Made by a program: the position numbers and the translations under genes
The notes under the pieces: model-generated
What the model was told of the DNA's origin: nothing
Seen by the model: only the letters and a program-made list of their open reading frames with translations
The model's database searches: none
Assembly (NCBI GenBank): GCA_965218765.1
Contig: CBDCLU010000002.1
Coordinates: 1,674,001 to 1,738,000, forward strand
Direction of reading: 5' to 3'
DNA: 64,000 nt
Source of the DNA: JBBPYC01 sp965218765
GTDB lineage: Bacteria; Pseudomonadota; Gammaproteobacteria; Burkholderiales; Burkholderiaceae_C
Shown: one piece after another, positions 1 through 8,594 of the stretch
Layout: every line of letters begins with the position of its first letter
How positions within the stretch are numbered: position 1 is the first letter of the stretch

Positions 1-3
1 CCA

Positions 4-18
4 TTCATTCGGAATGAA
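4..18. promoter_or_regulatory. 15-bp perfect palindrome, candidate repressor operator
   Basis: TTCATTC-G-GAATGAA is a perfect 7-bp inverted repeat around one central base, about 88 bp upstream of the small gene at 106. Compact palindromes of this size are typical of dimeric repressor operators such as those of TetR-family proteins. The regulator is not identifiable here, and the promoter or gene to the left lies outside the window. The symmetry is seen directly; the operator role is inference. Confidence 0.35.
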
Positions 19-105
19 AAGTGGTCAAACTAAGGGAAAACCCTATATTGGTTGTTACGAGGCAGCCGCCTCAACACGCTCCGCCCAGGAGCAAAGGAAT
101 TCACC

Positions 106-324
106 ATGTCCAAGCAGATTCATGAAAGCGTGTTGCGCAATCCGATCGCAATGCCAGATGCCGTCGACAAATTTGTGGCAGCGGCTCTCGCCATCGTAGG
201 GTTTTTCCACGCGCTCGCCGATGTGCCGAACGAACTGCTGCGCATGGCTGACGAACACGAGTCCAGCCGCCCGGAACTTGCCACCCGCCTGCGCAAGGCC
301 GTGCGCCTGGGCTGGGGCTGGTGA
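106..324 (+). CDS. small hypothetical protein (72 aa)
   Basis: A 72-residue protein of unknown function. The ATG at 106 was chosen because AAAGGA lies about 7 bases upstream; the frame is open further 5' but without a comparable ribosome-binding site. The central part (around residues 22-40, AALAIVGFFHALADVP) is hydrophobic enough for one short membrane helix or amphipathic segment. The tail is basic and ends in GWGW. I recognise no domain. Two short symmetric motifs lie upstream (a palindrome at 4-18 and AGGG-aaaa-CCCT at 33-44), which supports a regulated real gene over a chance ORF. Confidence 0.5.
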   Translation: MSKQIHESVLRNPIAMPDAVDKFVAAALAIVGFFHALADVPNELLRMADEHESSRPELATRLRKAVRLGWGW

Positions 325-673
325 TTGCCGTTCGTCACGTTGGCCATTGACGTATGTGACCTGCAAGACGACCGGTCGCCAGACCAGCGTTGCGGGGTCT
401 GAACACACTCGGGGTACTCGCGGCGGCTCCGGCACGCGGCGGCACCGCCGACTGCGCGCCGTCAGCGCCAGCGGGTCAACGGTGGCTCCCAGCCACCCGT
501 CGAATCAACGGCGTCCGGGCCCGCTCGACGGTCCCGCGTGTGCATCGTCCATGCGGCCGGCTTCCACGAGTTCCGGCGAGCGGCCGAGCCGATCGCGCTG
601 GGCTGCTCGAGCACGCGCCGCTGCGTCCGGTGGCGCAACGGACCCATGCTGGTCTGGCGTCGCTTTCGTTGGC
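325..673. other. intergenic region, no gene seen
   Basis: About 350 bases between the small ORF and the convergent ridA-like gene. The ORFs crossing it in several frames are high-GC shadows with no recognisable protein. No convincing terminator or RNA was seen. Confidence 0.5.
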
Positions 674-1066
674 TCACCGCTTGCGTGCGGTGACTTCGAT
701 CTCGATCTTCATGCGCGCATCGGCGAGCCCGGCTGCCAGCATCGTGGCGGCCGGCCGCACGTCGCCGAACCAGCGCCTGAGAATCGGCCAGCAGCGCGCG
801 AACTCGGCCGCATCCGGCACGATGTAGCGCACCCGCACCACGTCGGTGATGCCGGCGCCGGCCTCGCGCAGCGCCGCCTCGATGTTGGCAAGCGCCTGTT
901 CGGCCTGGGCCTCGATGTCCGGCGCGATCTGCATGGTCGCGTAATCGAAGCCGGTGGTGCCGGAGACGAACACCCAGCGGCCGTCCAGCACGGCGCGCGA
1001 ATAGCCGATCTCGGCTTCGAACGTCGAGCCGGAACTGATCAGCCGGCGGGCCGGTTGCCCGGTCAC
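674..1066 (-). CDS. RidA family protein (YjgF/YER057c/UK114)
   Basis: The 130-residue length and the pattern VFVSGTTGFD, then QAEQALANIEAALREAGA, then a C-terminal KIEIEVTA strand are those of the RidA/YjgF fold, a trimeric enamine/imine deaminase family. RidA itself removes reactive 2-aminoacrylate. Its catalytic Arg lies just after a conserved P-A in the strand before the last one; here the corresponding stretch reads RPAATML, so that Arg appears to be missing. This suggests a divergent Rid subgroup with another substrate. The start is GTG and overlaps the GST stop by 4 bases (GTGA), so the two genes are translationally coupled. Confidence 0.85.
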   Translation of the reverse strand: MTGQPARRLISSGSTFEAEIGYSRAVLDGRWVFVSGTTGFDYATMQIAPDIEAQAEQALANIEAALREAGAGITDVVRVRYIVPDAAEFARCWPILRRWFGDVRPAATMLAAGLADARMKIEIEVTARKR

Positions 1067-1746
1067 CGCGCGCTCCGATAGGGCTCTTCGAATGCGAGGA
1101 AATCATGCTCGGCGAGCGCCTGTTCGACCCAGGCCTGTACGGCCGGCAAGGCGCGCACGCGCTCGAAGTAGGCCTGCACGTCGAGCGGCGCCGGCATCGC
1201 ATAGGTCTGAAAGCGCAGCACCACCGGCGCGAAGAACGCATCGGCGATCGAGAAGTCGCCGAACAGCAGCGGTCCGCCGTGCGAGGCCAGTGCATCCTGC
1301 ATCAGCTGCACGACCCGCTCGACGTCGGTGCGCACGGCCGGCTCGTCCTGCAGCAGCCGCGCGCCCACTTGCGGCAACCGAGCCTCGATGTTCATCGTGC
1401 AGTGCTCACGCAACGCGCCGAAGCCCGCGTGCATCTCGGCGCAGACACTGCGCGCGCGGGCGCGGGCTTTTGGATCGCGCGGCCAGAGGTGCTTGTCCGG
1501 AAACTGCTCGGCCAGGTATTCGGCAATGGCGAGGCTGTCCCAGACTGCGAAGCCTTCGTCCAGCAGCGCGGGCACCTTGCCCACCGGACTGACGGCTTGC
1601 AGCGTGCGCTTGAAGTCGGAGCCTGGATCGAACGAATCGAACCGCACCAGCGTGTCCTGAAACGCGACGTCGGCCTGCGTCATGAGCACCCAGGGCCGCA
1701 TCGACCAAGATGAATAGTTGCGATTGCCGGTGAAGAGTTCGAGCAT
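1063..1746 (-). CDS. glutathione S-transferase family protein
   Basis: A 227-residue cytosolic GST. The N-terminal thioredoxin-like domain carries NYSSWSMRPW (likely glutathione-activating Ser near residue 13), then SPVGKVPAL with the cis-Pro and DSLAIAEYLAEQFP, the glutathione-binding loop. The C-terminal half is the all-helical domain, including FGDFSIADAFFAPVV, the N-capping box seen in most GSTs. The substrate cannot be predicted. It is first in a two-gene unit with the RidA-like gene, which suggests a shared detoxification role (inference). Confidence 0.9.
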   Translation of the reverse strand: MLELFTGNRNYSSWSMRPWVLMTQADVAFQDTLVRFDSFDPGSDFKRTLQAVSPVGKVPALLDEGFAVWDSLAIAEYLAEQFPDKHLWPRDPKARARARSVCAEMHAGFGALREHCTMNIEARLPQVGARLLQDEPAVRTDVERVVQLMQDALASHGGPLLFGDFSIADAFFAPVVLRFQTYAMPAPLDVQAYFERVRALPAVQAWVEQALAEHDFLAFEEPYRSAR

Positions 1747-1821
1747 CGGACTGCCTCGTTTTCAGATAACCGTGGCATTTGCCACAGACGCCATGCTAGG
1801 GCCTGTGACACTTGGCGACTG

Positions 1822-3636
1822 ATGCAAAAAGCCGCGGCGATTGATGACCTGATGAGCGACGGTTGCCGGCGCGATGGGTCGGCACTGCAGCGGCTTGGCC
1901 GCGCGCTGCTGATCGGCTGCCTCGCGCTGGCCGGCTTGTCGGCACCGGCTGCAGCGCTGCCGGTGGTGCAGCTTTCGGCGCAGACGCCGACATTGCCGCT
2001 TGATGGTCGTGCCGGCCACCTGGCCGATCGCGCCGGCACGCTCGATGCCGCGCAGTTGCACGCGATGGATCAGTCGAACGATTTCGAACTGCCGCCAGAC
2101 CCGGTGCGCAGCGGCACCGATGGGACGGTTCACTGGTTCAAGCTGCGCCTGCAGCAGGACGCGCTGCAGGACCGGTGGGTGCTCACGCTGCCCGCTGCGC
2201 AGAATCTGCAGGGGGCCGAGCTCTTCGGCCCGTGTGCGGAATCCAGCCTAGCGCAGGCTGCCTGCGACGCTGAGCCGCCGCCACGCGCAACGACGCTTGC
2301 CGGCGCCAGCTCGCCTGCGTTCCTGCTGTCGGCGCCGGGGCCTGGCGTATTTTCGGTGTACCTGCGGGTGCAGGCCGGGTTGCCGCAGAACCTGTCGCTG
2401 TCGATCAGCACTCTGGCTGCGCACGATGCCGCGCAGCAGACACGGCGGTTGCTGGACGGCGCCGGCTACGGGCTGCTGGTCGGTCTGGTGCTGTTCGGCT
2501 GGCTGCTGCACTGGACCTTTCGCGAGCGGATCTATCTGGGGTTCATGGCCGACGTGGTGGCGGCGATCGCCACGATCGCACTGCTCAACGGCGATGTCGG
2601 GCGTTACCTGTTTGCAAGCACGCCCTGGATCACGGATCGCCTGCTGCTGGCGCTGGTGCCGCTATGGATCGTGTTCGCGTTGCGCCAGTCGCTCGTGCAT
2701 TTGAACCTGCGCCGCCATCTGCCGCAGCTGGCCGGCGCGTTTCGGCTGCTGATCGGCGCTGCCGCCTTCGCTGCACTGGCGGCGCTGGCGGGCGGCGTGC
2801 AGCTGCCTTCGCTGCTGGCGGCCGTGGTCGGCCTGGCTGGTCTGGCGCTGCTGCCGTTCGTGTCGGCGCCGATGCTCAAATTCGGCCGCCGGTTCACGCC
2901 GCTCCATCTGTTCACGAGCGTGCTGGGGTGCCTGCTGGCCGTGCTGAAGCTGGCCGACCTGTGGGCATTGCTGCCGGCCTGGCCAGGCCGTTTGCAACTG
3001 TTTCAATGGAGCATGCTCGCTTCCGCACTGCTGTATGCCGGCATGTTCGGCAACCGGCTGTCGCGCGTCTGGATGCGCCAGGGTGAGTTGCGCGCGCACG
3101 CCGCGCAACTCAGCCGCGCGGCCGCGACCGACCCGTTGACCGGTCTGGCCAACCGGGCCGGGCTGAAGGATCGGGCCGAGATGCTTGCCAGGACGCGGGA
3201 AGCCTGGGCGCTGCTGCTGATCGATCTGGATCATTTCAAGCCGATCAACGACAGCTTCGGGCACGAAGCGGGCGACGCGGTGCTGGTCGCGATTGCCGAG
3301 CGCCTGCGCGCAAGCGTTGGTCCGTCCGACCTCGCGGCGCGACTTGGCGGCGATGAGTTCGCGTTGCTGTTGGTCGGGCCGCGCGAAGGCGCGGCGCTTG
3401 CCGCCTGCGCCCAGGCGTCGATCGATGCGATCAGCGCGCCGATCGAATTGCGTGGACGCATGCATCGGATCGGCGCAAGCGTCGGCGTGGCGCGCGCGCC
3501 GGGCAACGGCTCGGAGTTGGCCCGGCTGCTGCGCGGCGGGGATCAGGCGCTGTATCGCGCCAAGCGGCAGGGACGCGGCGGCTATGCGTTCTTCGAAGGC
3601 ACGGCGCCGCAAACCACGGCCGCGGCAACACTTTGA
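1822..3636 (+). CDS. membrane diguanylate cyclase, 7TMR-DISM sensor plus GGDEF
   Basis: This 604-residue protein has an N-terminal signal segment (about residues 24-45), a periplasmic region of 7TMR-DISM extracellular type 2 (about 60-195), a block of seven hydrophobic helices (about 210-405) and a C-terminal GGDEF domain. That domain has DPLTGLANR, DLDHFKPINDSFGH and the active-site GGDEF, so c-di-GMP synthesis is expected. The product-inhibition site, RxxD five residues before GGDEF, reads GPSD here, so feedback inhibition is probably lost. The start is ambiguous between 1822 and an internal ATG 10 codons later. The sensor domain may bind a carbohydrate-like ligand, as proposed for DISM domains in general. 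Confidence 0.9.
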   Translation: MQKAAAIDDLMSDGCRRDGSALQRLGRALLIGCLALAGLSAPAAALPVVQLSAQTPTLPLDGRAGHLADRAGTLDAAQLHAMDQSNDFELPPDPVRSGTDGTVHWFKLRLQQDALQDRWVLTLPAAQNLQGAELFGPCAESSLAQAACDAEPPPRATTLAGASSPAFLLSAPGPGVFSVYLRVQAGLPQNLSLSISTLAAHDAAQQTRRLLDGAGYGLLVGLVLFGWLLHWTFRERIYLGFMADVVAAIATIALLNGDVGRYLFASTPWITDRLLLALVPLWIVFALRQSLVHLNLRRHLPQLAGAFRLLIGAAAFAALAALAGGVQLPSLLAAVVGLAGLALLPFVSAPMLKFGRRFTPLHLFTSVLGCLLAVLKLADLWALLPAWPGRLQLFQWSMLASALLYAGMFGNRLSRVWMRQGELRAHAAQLSRAAATDPLTGLANRAGLKDRAEMLARTREAWALLLIDLDHFKPINDSFGHEAGDAVLVAIAERLRASVGPSDLAARLGGDEFALLLVGPREGAALAACAQASIDAISAPIELRGRMHRIGASVGVARAPGNGSELARLLRGGDQALYRAKRQGRGGYAFFEGTAPQTTAAATL

Positions 3637-3728
3637 GCCAGGGCGGCGCGCGCCGGTCTTCAGACACTCGGTGCGGGCAGGGCAGATCGGCGGGCCGGCA
3701 AGTCTTGAGCAACGCCGGGGCGCGGGCT

Positions 3729-4682
3729 TTAGAACCGGCCGGCCGTCTTGCGCAGATCGAGCAGCCGGTTCGCGACGCTGTGCGCGCCCATGTAGCCGCG
3801 CACCACGGGGCCGAGTTCGGCTGGCGCGATGCCGAGCGCAGGCAGTCCGGGCAAAAGGCCGCTGGCCACGTTGTCCTGCTGCATCGAGTCGAGGTTGTCG
3901 TTGCTGAGCATCGGCTCGCCCGGCAGTTTTTCCATCAGCCAGGCCTGGCGTCGCGCGGTCTTCATCGACACCGGGATCACGCGGCGCTGCTGGCCGGTCA
4001 GCCAGCCGGTCAGCTCGACCAGTTGCCGCAGGGTCCAGACCGCCGGCCCGCACGCCTCGTAGGTCTGGCCGACCGTGCGTTCGTCGTCCAGGCACTTGAC
4101 GATGGCGCTGGCCACGTCCTGCACCCAGACCGGCTGGAACTTCGCATCTGCACAGGCCAGCGGAATGAACGGCAGCCAGCGCTGCAGGTTGGCGAACGAA
4201 TTCAGGAAATGATCGTCACGGCCGAACATCACGCTCGGGCGCAGCACGGTCAACGCCAGGCCGGCGTTAGCCTGCACGCGCAACGCGGCTTCGCCGCGCG
4301 CCTTGCTGCGCTGGTACATCGACGGCCCGTCGGCATCGGCGCCGAGTGCGCTCAAATGCACCAGCCGGCGCACCCCGGCCGTCGCGCAGGCACGCGCGAG
4401 TAGGGCCGGCAGCTCGACGTGCGCGCGCTCGAATGCGGCTTCGTCGCCATGCAGCACGCCGATCAGGTTCACCACCGCGTCGTGGCCGGGCAACAGCCGG
4501 GCCAGCATGGCCTCATCATGGATGTCGGCTGCCAGCGGCGTGATCATCGGCAGCATCAGCACGGGCCGCGCGTTGCCCAGCCGGCGCGTGGGCACGGTGG
4601 CGCGCCACTGCAGCCGTTCGATCTGCTCGCAAACCGAGCGGCCGACGAAACCGGTGCCGCCCAACAACAGGATTTTTTTCAT
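3729..4682 (-). CDS. NAD(P)-dependent epimerase/reductase, complex I NDUFA9-like
   Basis: A 317-residue extended short-chain dehydrogenase fold. The Rossmann motif GGTGFVGRSV follows the start directly (MKKILLLGGTGF), which fixes ATG 4682. Later come DAVVNLIGVLHG, HLSALGAD and the Y-x3-K pair YQRSK. The family comprises NDUFA9-like and YbjT-like proteins that bind NAD(P)H; bacterial members act as quinone- or sugar-related reductases of mostly unknown substrate. It lies 46 bases downstream of ybeY on the same strand, where CorC is often found in relatives. Confidence 0.85.
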   Translation of the reverse strand: MKKILLLGGTGFVGRSVCEQIERLQWRATVPTRRLGNARPVLMLPMITPLAADIHDEAMLARLLPGHDAVVNLIGVLHGDEAAFERAHVELPALLARACATAGVRRLVHLSALGADADGPSMYQRSKARGEAALRVQANAGLALTVLRPSVMFGRDDHFLNSFANLQRWLPFIPLACADAKFQPVWVQDVASAIVKCLDDERTVGQTYEACGPAVWTLRQLVELTGWLTGQQRRVIPVSMKTARRQAWLMEKLPGEPMLSNDNLDSMQQDNVASGLLPGLPALGIAPAELGPVVRGYMGAHSVANRLLDLRKTAGRF

Positions 4683-4738
4683 GGCCTGAATGTAGCGGCC
4701 TGAGCGCGCCGGGCCGCCGACGCAGATCGATGCGAGCT

Positions 4739-5212
4739 TCACGCATAGGGATCGGCGAATCCCAGGCTCAGCATGAGTCCGGTCTCGTGCGCTTCCATGC
4801 GCTCGGCGTCCGCTTCACCGGTCTCATGGTCCCAGCCCTGCGCGTGCAGGACGCCGTGCACCAGCAGGTGTGCGTAGTGCGCAGTCAGTGTGCGGCTTGC
4901 GGCTGCCGCTTCGGCCGCAACCACGGGCGCGCACAGCACCAGATCGGCCAGCACGAGCGGCGCACGCGCGTAGTCGAACGTCAGCACGTTGGTGGCATAG
5001 TCGCGGCTTCGAAATTGTCGGTTCAGACAGCGCGCCTCGTGCGCATCCACGATGCGCACCACGAGCTCGGCGTCTGCGGCCAATGCCCGCCGCAACCAGC
5101 GCTCCACCTGTCGCCGCGGCAGCGCGGCGCGATGGACCGCAACGGCGTCGAACCGCGCGAACTGCAGCGACAGCGACAGCGCCGGCCGTTCGCTTCCGGC
5201 GGCTGCGCTCAC
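4739..5212 (-). CDS. ybeY: endoribonuclease YbeY, 16S rRNA maturation factor
   Basis: YbeY is a zinc-dependent endoribonuclease for 16S rRNA 3'-end maturation and ribosome quality control. The metal site H-G-V-L-H-A-Q-G-W-D-H (the family's HGxLHxxGxDH) is intact near the C-terminus, and the preceding NFRSRDYATNVLTF block is also typical. The frame stays open far upstream with no ATG near the conserved start. GTG 5212 gives 157 residues, a normal length; GTG 5269 is the alternative. No clear Shine-Dalgarno supports either. phoH (ybeZ), usually immediately upstream, is here 1.6 kb away behind an opposite-strand gene. Confidence 0.85.
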   Translation of the reverse strand: MSAAAGSERPALSLSLQFARFDAVAVHRAALPRRQVERWLRRALAADAELVVRIVDAHEARCLNRQFRSRDYATNVLTFDYARAPLVLADLVLCAPVVAAEAAAASRTLTAHYAHLLVHGVLHAQGWDHETGEADAERMEAHETGLMLSLGFADPYA

Positions 5213-5405
5213 GCTGTCGCAGATGCTAGTCGCACCCCAGGGGCCGGCGTGCGCGCCGCTGCGGTGCACGGCCGACGGATGCGAGCATTTGTTCCGCCCT
5301 GACCGATTGATGACAGCAGGTCGGTGGAATTTCGCGCAGTTTTGCGCAATGGGCAGCAACGAGCCAAAGCCATGTCGTGATTGAATCGGTCGCAGAGGAT
5401 TGTGC

Positions 5406-6794
5406 ATGGGTTTCGCAACATTTCGCCTGGATCGTCCGGTGCCACCAACCGCCTTGAGCTTGATCGACTTCCTGTTGCGGCAATTCAGGTCCTTGCGCGC
5501 GTCCAGCAACAGCCGGGCGGACGCGATGACCGAACCGCGTGCGCTGCTGGCGGCGCTGCGGCAGTGTTCGCCGGTCGTGCTCGGCGTGACGGAGTCGGTG
5601 CGACGCCGGCTGCTGCGCCGGTATCTGGACGCGTCGCAGCGCAACGTGCCGATGCATGTGCTGGCGCTGGCGGTGCTGTTGTTCGGCGTGATCGATGCCG
5701 GATCCGGACTGGAGCGCAGCGCCGCTTTCGTGTTGCTGGCGGCCGCCACCTCGCTGCGCTGGCGGCTGGCCGACCGCACGCTGGACGCGATGCAGCGGGG
5801 CCGGCGCGGTTCTACCTGCGCGCACGACGTGATGCTGCTGGCCACGCTGATCGGCTGGGGCCTGTCGCCCTGGTTGGTAACGGCGCTGGTGCCGGGCAGC
5901 AACTTCTTCGCGCTGTGCTTCATCGCGATGGTGGCGATCGGCGTCAATTCGATGACCTATCTGTCGGCGCTGCCGGCCAGCCTTGCCTGCATCTCGGGTG
6001 GTCTGGGCATGCTGTCGCTTGCCATGGCAGGCCAGGGCAGCCCGGCCGGCTGGGCGCTGGCCGCCGGCACGGCGCTTACCGGCATCGCGATCATGCGCTG
6101 GATGCGCGTGAACCACCGCTCGACGCTGCGTATGCTGAACACCGAGCGGGAGAACCGCTCGCTGATCGCCGAGTTGCAGACTGTGCAGCAGCAGCTTGCG
6201 CTGGAAAACCGCAAGCTCGGCGAGTCGCTGAAGGACGTGAACGAAGCGGCCGAGCGCGATCCGCTGACCGGCGCGTTCAACCGCAAGTATCTGACCGGCA
6301 TCGGCGCACCGCTGGGCGAGCGGGTGCGCCACCATGCCGAGCCGATCAGCGTGTGCATGATCGACGTGGATCATTTCAAGCGCATCAACGACCGGCATGG
6401 TCATGCGGTCGGCGATGCGGTGTTGAAAACGGTGGTCGAGCACTTGAACAACCGGTTGCGCGAGGCGGACCGGCTCGCGCGCTACGGTGGCGAGGAGTTT
6501 GTGCTGATCCTGCGCCGCTGCGAGATCGGCCGCGGCATGCGCGTGGCCGAAGCGCTGCGCAACCACATCGCGAGCCTGCAGATGGATTTCGGCGATGTAT
6601 TCGTGCAGATCACCGCATCGATCGGCATTGCAAGGTGGCACCCGGACGAGGCCCTGGACGCGGTGATGGAGCGCGCCGACCGCGCGCTGTACGTGGCCAA
6701 GCACAATGGTCGCGACCGTGTCCAGATCGATGTGGACGACGCGCACGATGCGTCGCTCGAGCCGAGCGGGCCTGCGCCGATCACGAGCGGGTGA
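5406..6794 (+). CDS. membrane diguanylate cyclase (GGEEF)
   Basis: A 462-residue protein with an N-terminal domain of about six hydrophobic helices (residues about 55-215), a short coiled coil (ENRSLIAELQTVQQQLALE) and a GGDEF domain with DPLTGAFNRKYL, DVDHFKRINDRHGH and the active-site GGEEF. The inhibitory I-site is present as READ five residues before GGEEF, so feedback control by c-di-GMP is likely, unlike in the cyclase at 1822. ATG 5406 was chosen because AGAGGA ends 6 bases before it. The gene faces opposite to ybeY and phoH and lies between them, so it looks like an insertion into that conserved pair. Confidence 0.92.
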   Translation: MGFATFRLDRPVPPTALSLIDFLLRQFRSLRASSNSRADAMTEPRALLAALRQCSPVVLGVTESVRRRLLRRYLDASQRNVPMHVLALAVLLFGVIDAGSGLERSAAFVLLAAATSLRWRLADRTLDAMQRGRRGSTCAHDVMLLATLIGWGLSPWLVTALVPGSNFFALCFIAMVAIGVNSMTYLSALPASLACISGGLGMLSLAMAGQGSPAGWALAAGTALTGIAIMRWMRVNHRSTLRMLNTERENRSLIAELQTVQQQLALENRKLGESLKDVNEAAERDPLTGAFNRKYLTGIGAPLGERVRHHAEPISVCMIDVDHFKRINDRHGHAVGDAVLKTVVEHLNNRLREADRLARYGGEEFVLILRRCEIGRGMRVAEALRNHIASLQMDFGDVFVQITASIGIARWHPDEALDAVMERADRALYVAKHNGRDRVQIDVDDAHDASLEPSGPAPITSG

Positions 6795-6863
6795 GCCCAT
6801 CCCGAGTGCAACGCCGGCTTCGGGCAGCTCATCGACCTGGAGCGCCCCATCTCTTCATCGGCG

Positions 6864-7820
6864 TCAGCTGAGCCGCCCTTTGCGCGCCCCGTCATAGGCG
6901 TCGACGATGCGCGCGACCAGCGGGTGGCGGACCACATCGGCGCTGGTGAAGTGGACGATTGCGATGCCGGGCACGCGCCTCAACACGCGCTCGGCATCGA
7001 TCAGGCCGCTGGTGGCGCCTTTGGGCAGGTCGATCTGGCTCACGTCGCCGGTGATGACGGCACGCGTGCCGAAGCCGATGCGCGTGAGGAACATCTTCAT
7101 CTGCTCGGGTGTGGTGTTCTGCGCTTCATCGAGGATCACGAACGCGTTGTTCAAGGTGCGGCCGCGCATGAACGCGAGCGGCGCGACCTCGATCAGGTTG
7201 CGCTCGAAGCTTTTTTGTACGCGCTCGATGCCCATCAGGTCATAGAGCGCGTCGTACAAGGGACGCAGGTAGGGATCGACCTTCTGGCCCAGATCGCCGG
7301 GCAGGAAGCCGAGCTTTTCGCCGGCTTCCACGGCCGGACGGGTGAGCACGATGCGCTGCACCGCGCTGCGCTCCAGGGCATCTACCGCGGAGGCGACAGC
7401 CAGATACGTTTTGCCGGTGCCGGCCGGGCCGATGCCGAATGTGATGTCGTGGTTCGCGATGTGGTCGAGATAGATGCTCTGGTTCGGCGTGCGCGCACGC
7501 AGGTCGGCGCGGCGCGTGGCCAGCACCGGCGCGCCGTCGTCGCTTTCGGCCGGGGCTGCCGATCCGGCTGCGCCACCGCCGAGCATCAGCTGCAGCCGAT
7601 CCGGCGGCAGCGGGCGGTCCGCCGTTTCATACAGGGCCTGCAGCACTTCGATCGCGCGCGTGGCCTGCGGCTTCGAGCCTTCCACACGAAAGTTGCCATT
7701 GCGCTGCGCGATGCGCACGCCCAAGGCGGCTTCGATCGCGTGCAGGTTGGCGTTCATCGCGCCGCTCAGATTGGCAAGCCGGTTGTTGTTCGGCGGCGTG
7801 AAGGTGTGACGCAGGATCAA
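6864..7820 (-). CDS. ybeZ: PhoH family ATPase (YbeZ)
   Basis: A 318-residue PhoH-like P-loop ATPase. Walker A is GPAGTGKTYLA, Walker B is FVILDEAQN, and ITGDVSQIDLP is the family's conserved arginine-finger/sensor segment. An N-terminal KH-like region (about residues 15-70) precedes it, as usual for YbeZ. YbeZ partners YbeY in ribosome maturation and rRNA processing, but the partner gene lies beyond an inserted cyclase. The start is probably TTG at 7820, since the conserved FTPPNNNRLANL block begins within 7 residues and no ATG precedes it. Confidence 0.92.
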   Translation of the reverse strand: MILRHTFTPPNNNRLANLSGAMNANLHAIEAALGVRIAQRNGNFRVEGSKPQATRAIEVLQALYETADRPLPPDRLQLMLGGGAAGSAAPAESDDGAPVLATRRADLRARTPNQSIYLDHIANHDITFGIGPAGTGKTYLAVASAVDALERSAVQRIVLTRPAVEAGEKLGFLPGDLGQKVDPYLRPLYDALYDLMGIERVQKSFERNLIEVAPLAFMRGRTLNNAFVILDEAQNTTPEQMKMFLTRIGFGTRAVITGDVSQIDLPKGATSGLIDAERVLRRVPGIAIVHFTSADVVRHPLVARIVDAYDGARKGRLS

Positions 7821-7906
7821 GCCAATAATCTCGGGTTGAGTTCAACAGGTTCGGGCGACCGATCATAGGCACCGGCGCAGCCGCCTTCAACCAACACAGA
7901 GCACCC

Positions 7907-8482
7907 ATGATCGGCAGACTGACCGGCACCCTGGCCGACAAGAACAACCCGCCGCAGTTGCTGATCGACTGCCACGGCGTCGGCTACGAGGTGCAGGTGC
8001 CGATGAGCACTTTCTACAACCTGCCGCCGGTCGGCGACCAATTGACGCTGCTCACGCAGTTCGTGGTTCGGGAAGATGCGCAGCTGCTGTTCGGTTTTGC
8101 GACCGGGGCCGAGCGCGAGGCGTTTCGGGAGCTGGTGCGCATCGCGGGCGTCGGCCCGCGCACCGCGCTGGCGGTGCTGTCGGGCATGAGCGTCGCCGAC
8201 ATCGCACAGGCCGTCGCCACGCAGGAAACCGGCCGGCTCGTGAAGGTGCCCGGGATCGGCAAGAAGACCGCGGAGCGGCTGCTGCTCGAACTGAAAGGCC
8301 GGCTCGGCAACGCCCTGCCCGGCCCGGCACATGCGGGCAGCGAAAGCCAGGCAGACATCCTGCAGGCGCTGCTTGCGCTCGGTTACAGCGACCGCGATGC
8401 AGCCGCTGCGCTGAAGGCTTTGCCCAGCGAGGTGGCGGTGGCCGAAGGCATCCGGCTTGCGCTCAAGAGCCTCGGCAAATGA
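7907..8482 (+). CDS. ruvA: Holliday junction branch migration protein RuvA
   Basis: RuvA binds four-way DNA junctions as a tetramer and loads the RuvB motors. The 191 residues show the N-terminal OB fold (MIGRLTGTL, DCHGVGYEV), two helix-hairpin-helix motifs (RIAGVGPRTAL and KVPGIGKKTAERL) and the C-terminal RuvB-contacting domain (ADILQALLALGYSDRDA). The length is normal. ruvB normally follows directly; here a protease gene of about 2 kb lies between them in the same orientation. A perfect 8-bp hairpin lies 36 bases after the stop. Confidence 0.97.
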   Translation: MIGRLTGTLADKNNPPQLLIDCHGVGYEVQVPMSTFYNLPPVGDQLTLLTQFVVREDAQLLFGFATGAEREAFRELVRIAGVGPRTALAVLSGMSVADIAQAVATQETGRLVKVPGIGKKTAERLLLELKGRLGNALPGPAHAGSESQADILQALLALGYSDRDAAAALKALPSEVAVAEGIRLALKSLGK

Positions 8483-8517
8483 TTGCCTGCAAGACCCACG
8501 CCCGAGTCGTTAACATG

Positions 8518-8539
8518 ACGGCCGGCTCCGCCCGGCCGT
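8518..8539 (+). terminator. GC hairpin after ruvA
   Basis: ACGGCCGG-ctccgc-CCGGCCGT is a perfect 8-bp stem with a 6-base loop, located between the ruvA stop and the lipoprotein gene. There is no following T-run, so it could be a weak or factor-assisted terminator, or an mRNA-stabilising structure. Confidence 0.4.
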
Positions 8540-8594
8540 TATCCGATCGCGGTTAGTTTTCAGATTGCACCGTTCAACTTTCAATCCGTAGGCC

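Noticed and set aside
33..44. AGGG-aaaa-CCCT inverted repeat upstream of the first small gene
   Set aside because: Only a 4-bp stem; too short to call a site with confidence.
5226..5288. A 20-codon ORF with AGGGCGGA just upstream of ybeY
   Set aside because: It is short, unrecognised and out of frame; a leader or coupling role is possible but nothing beyond the ribosome-binding-like sequence supports it.
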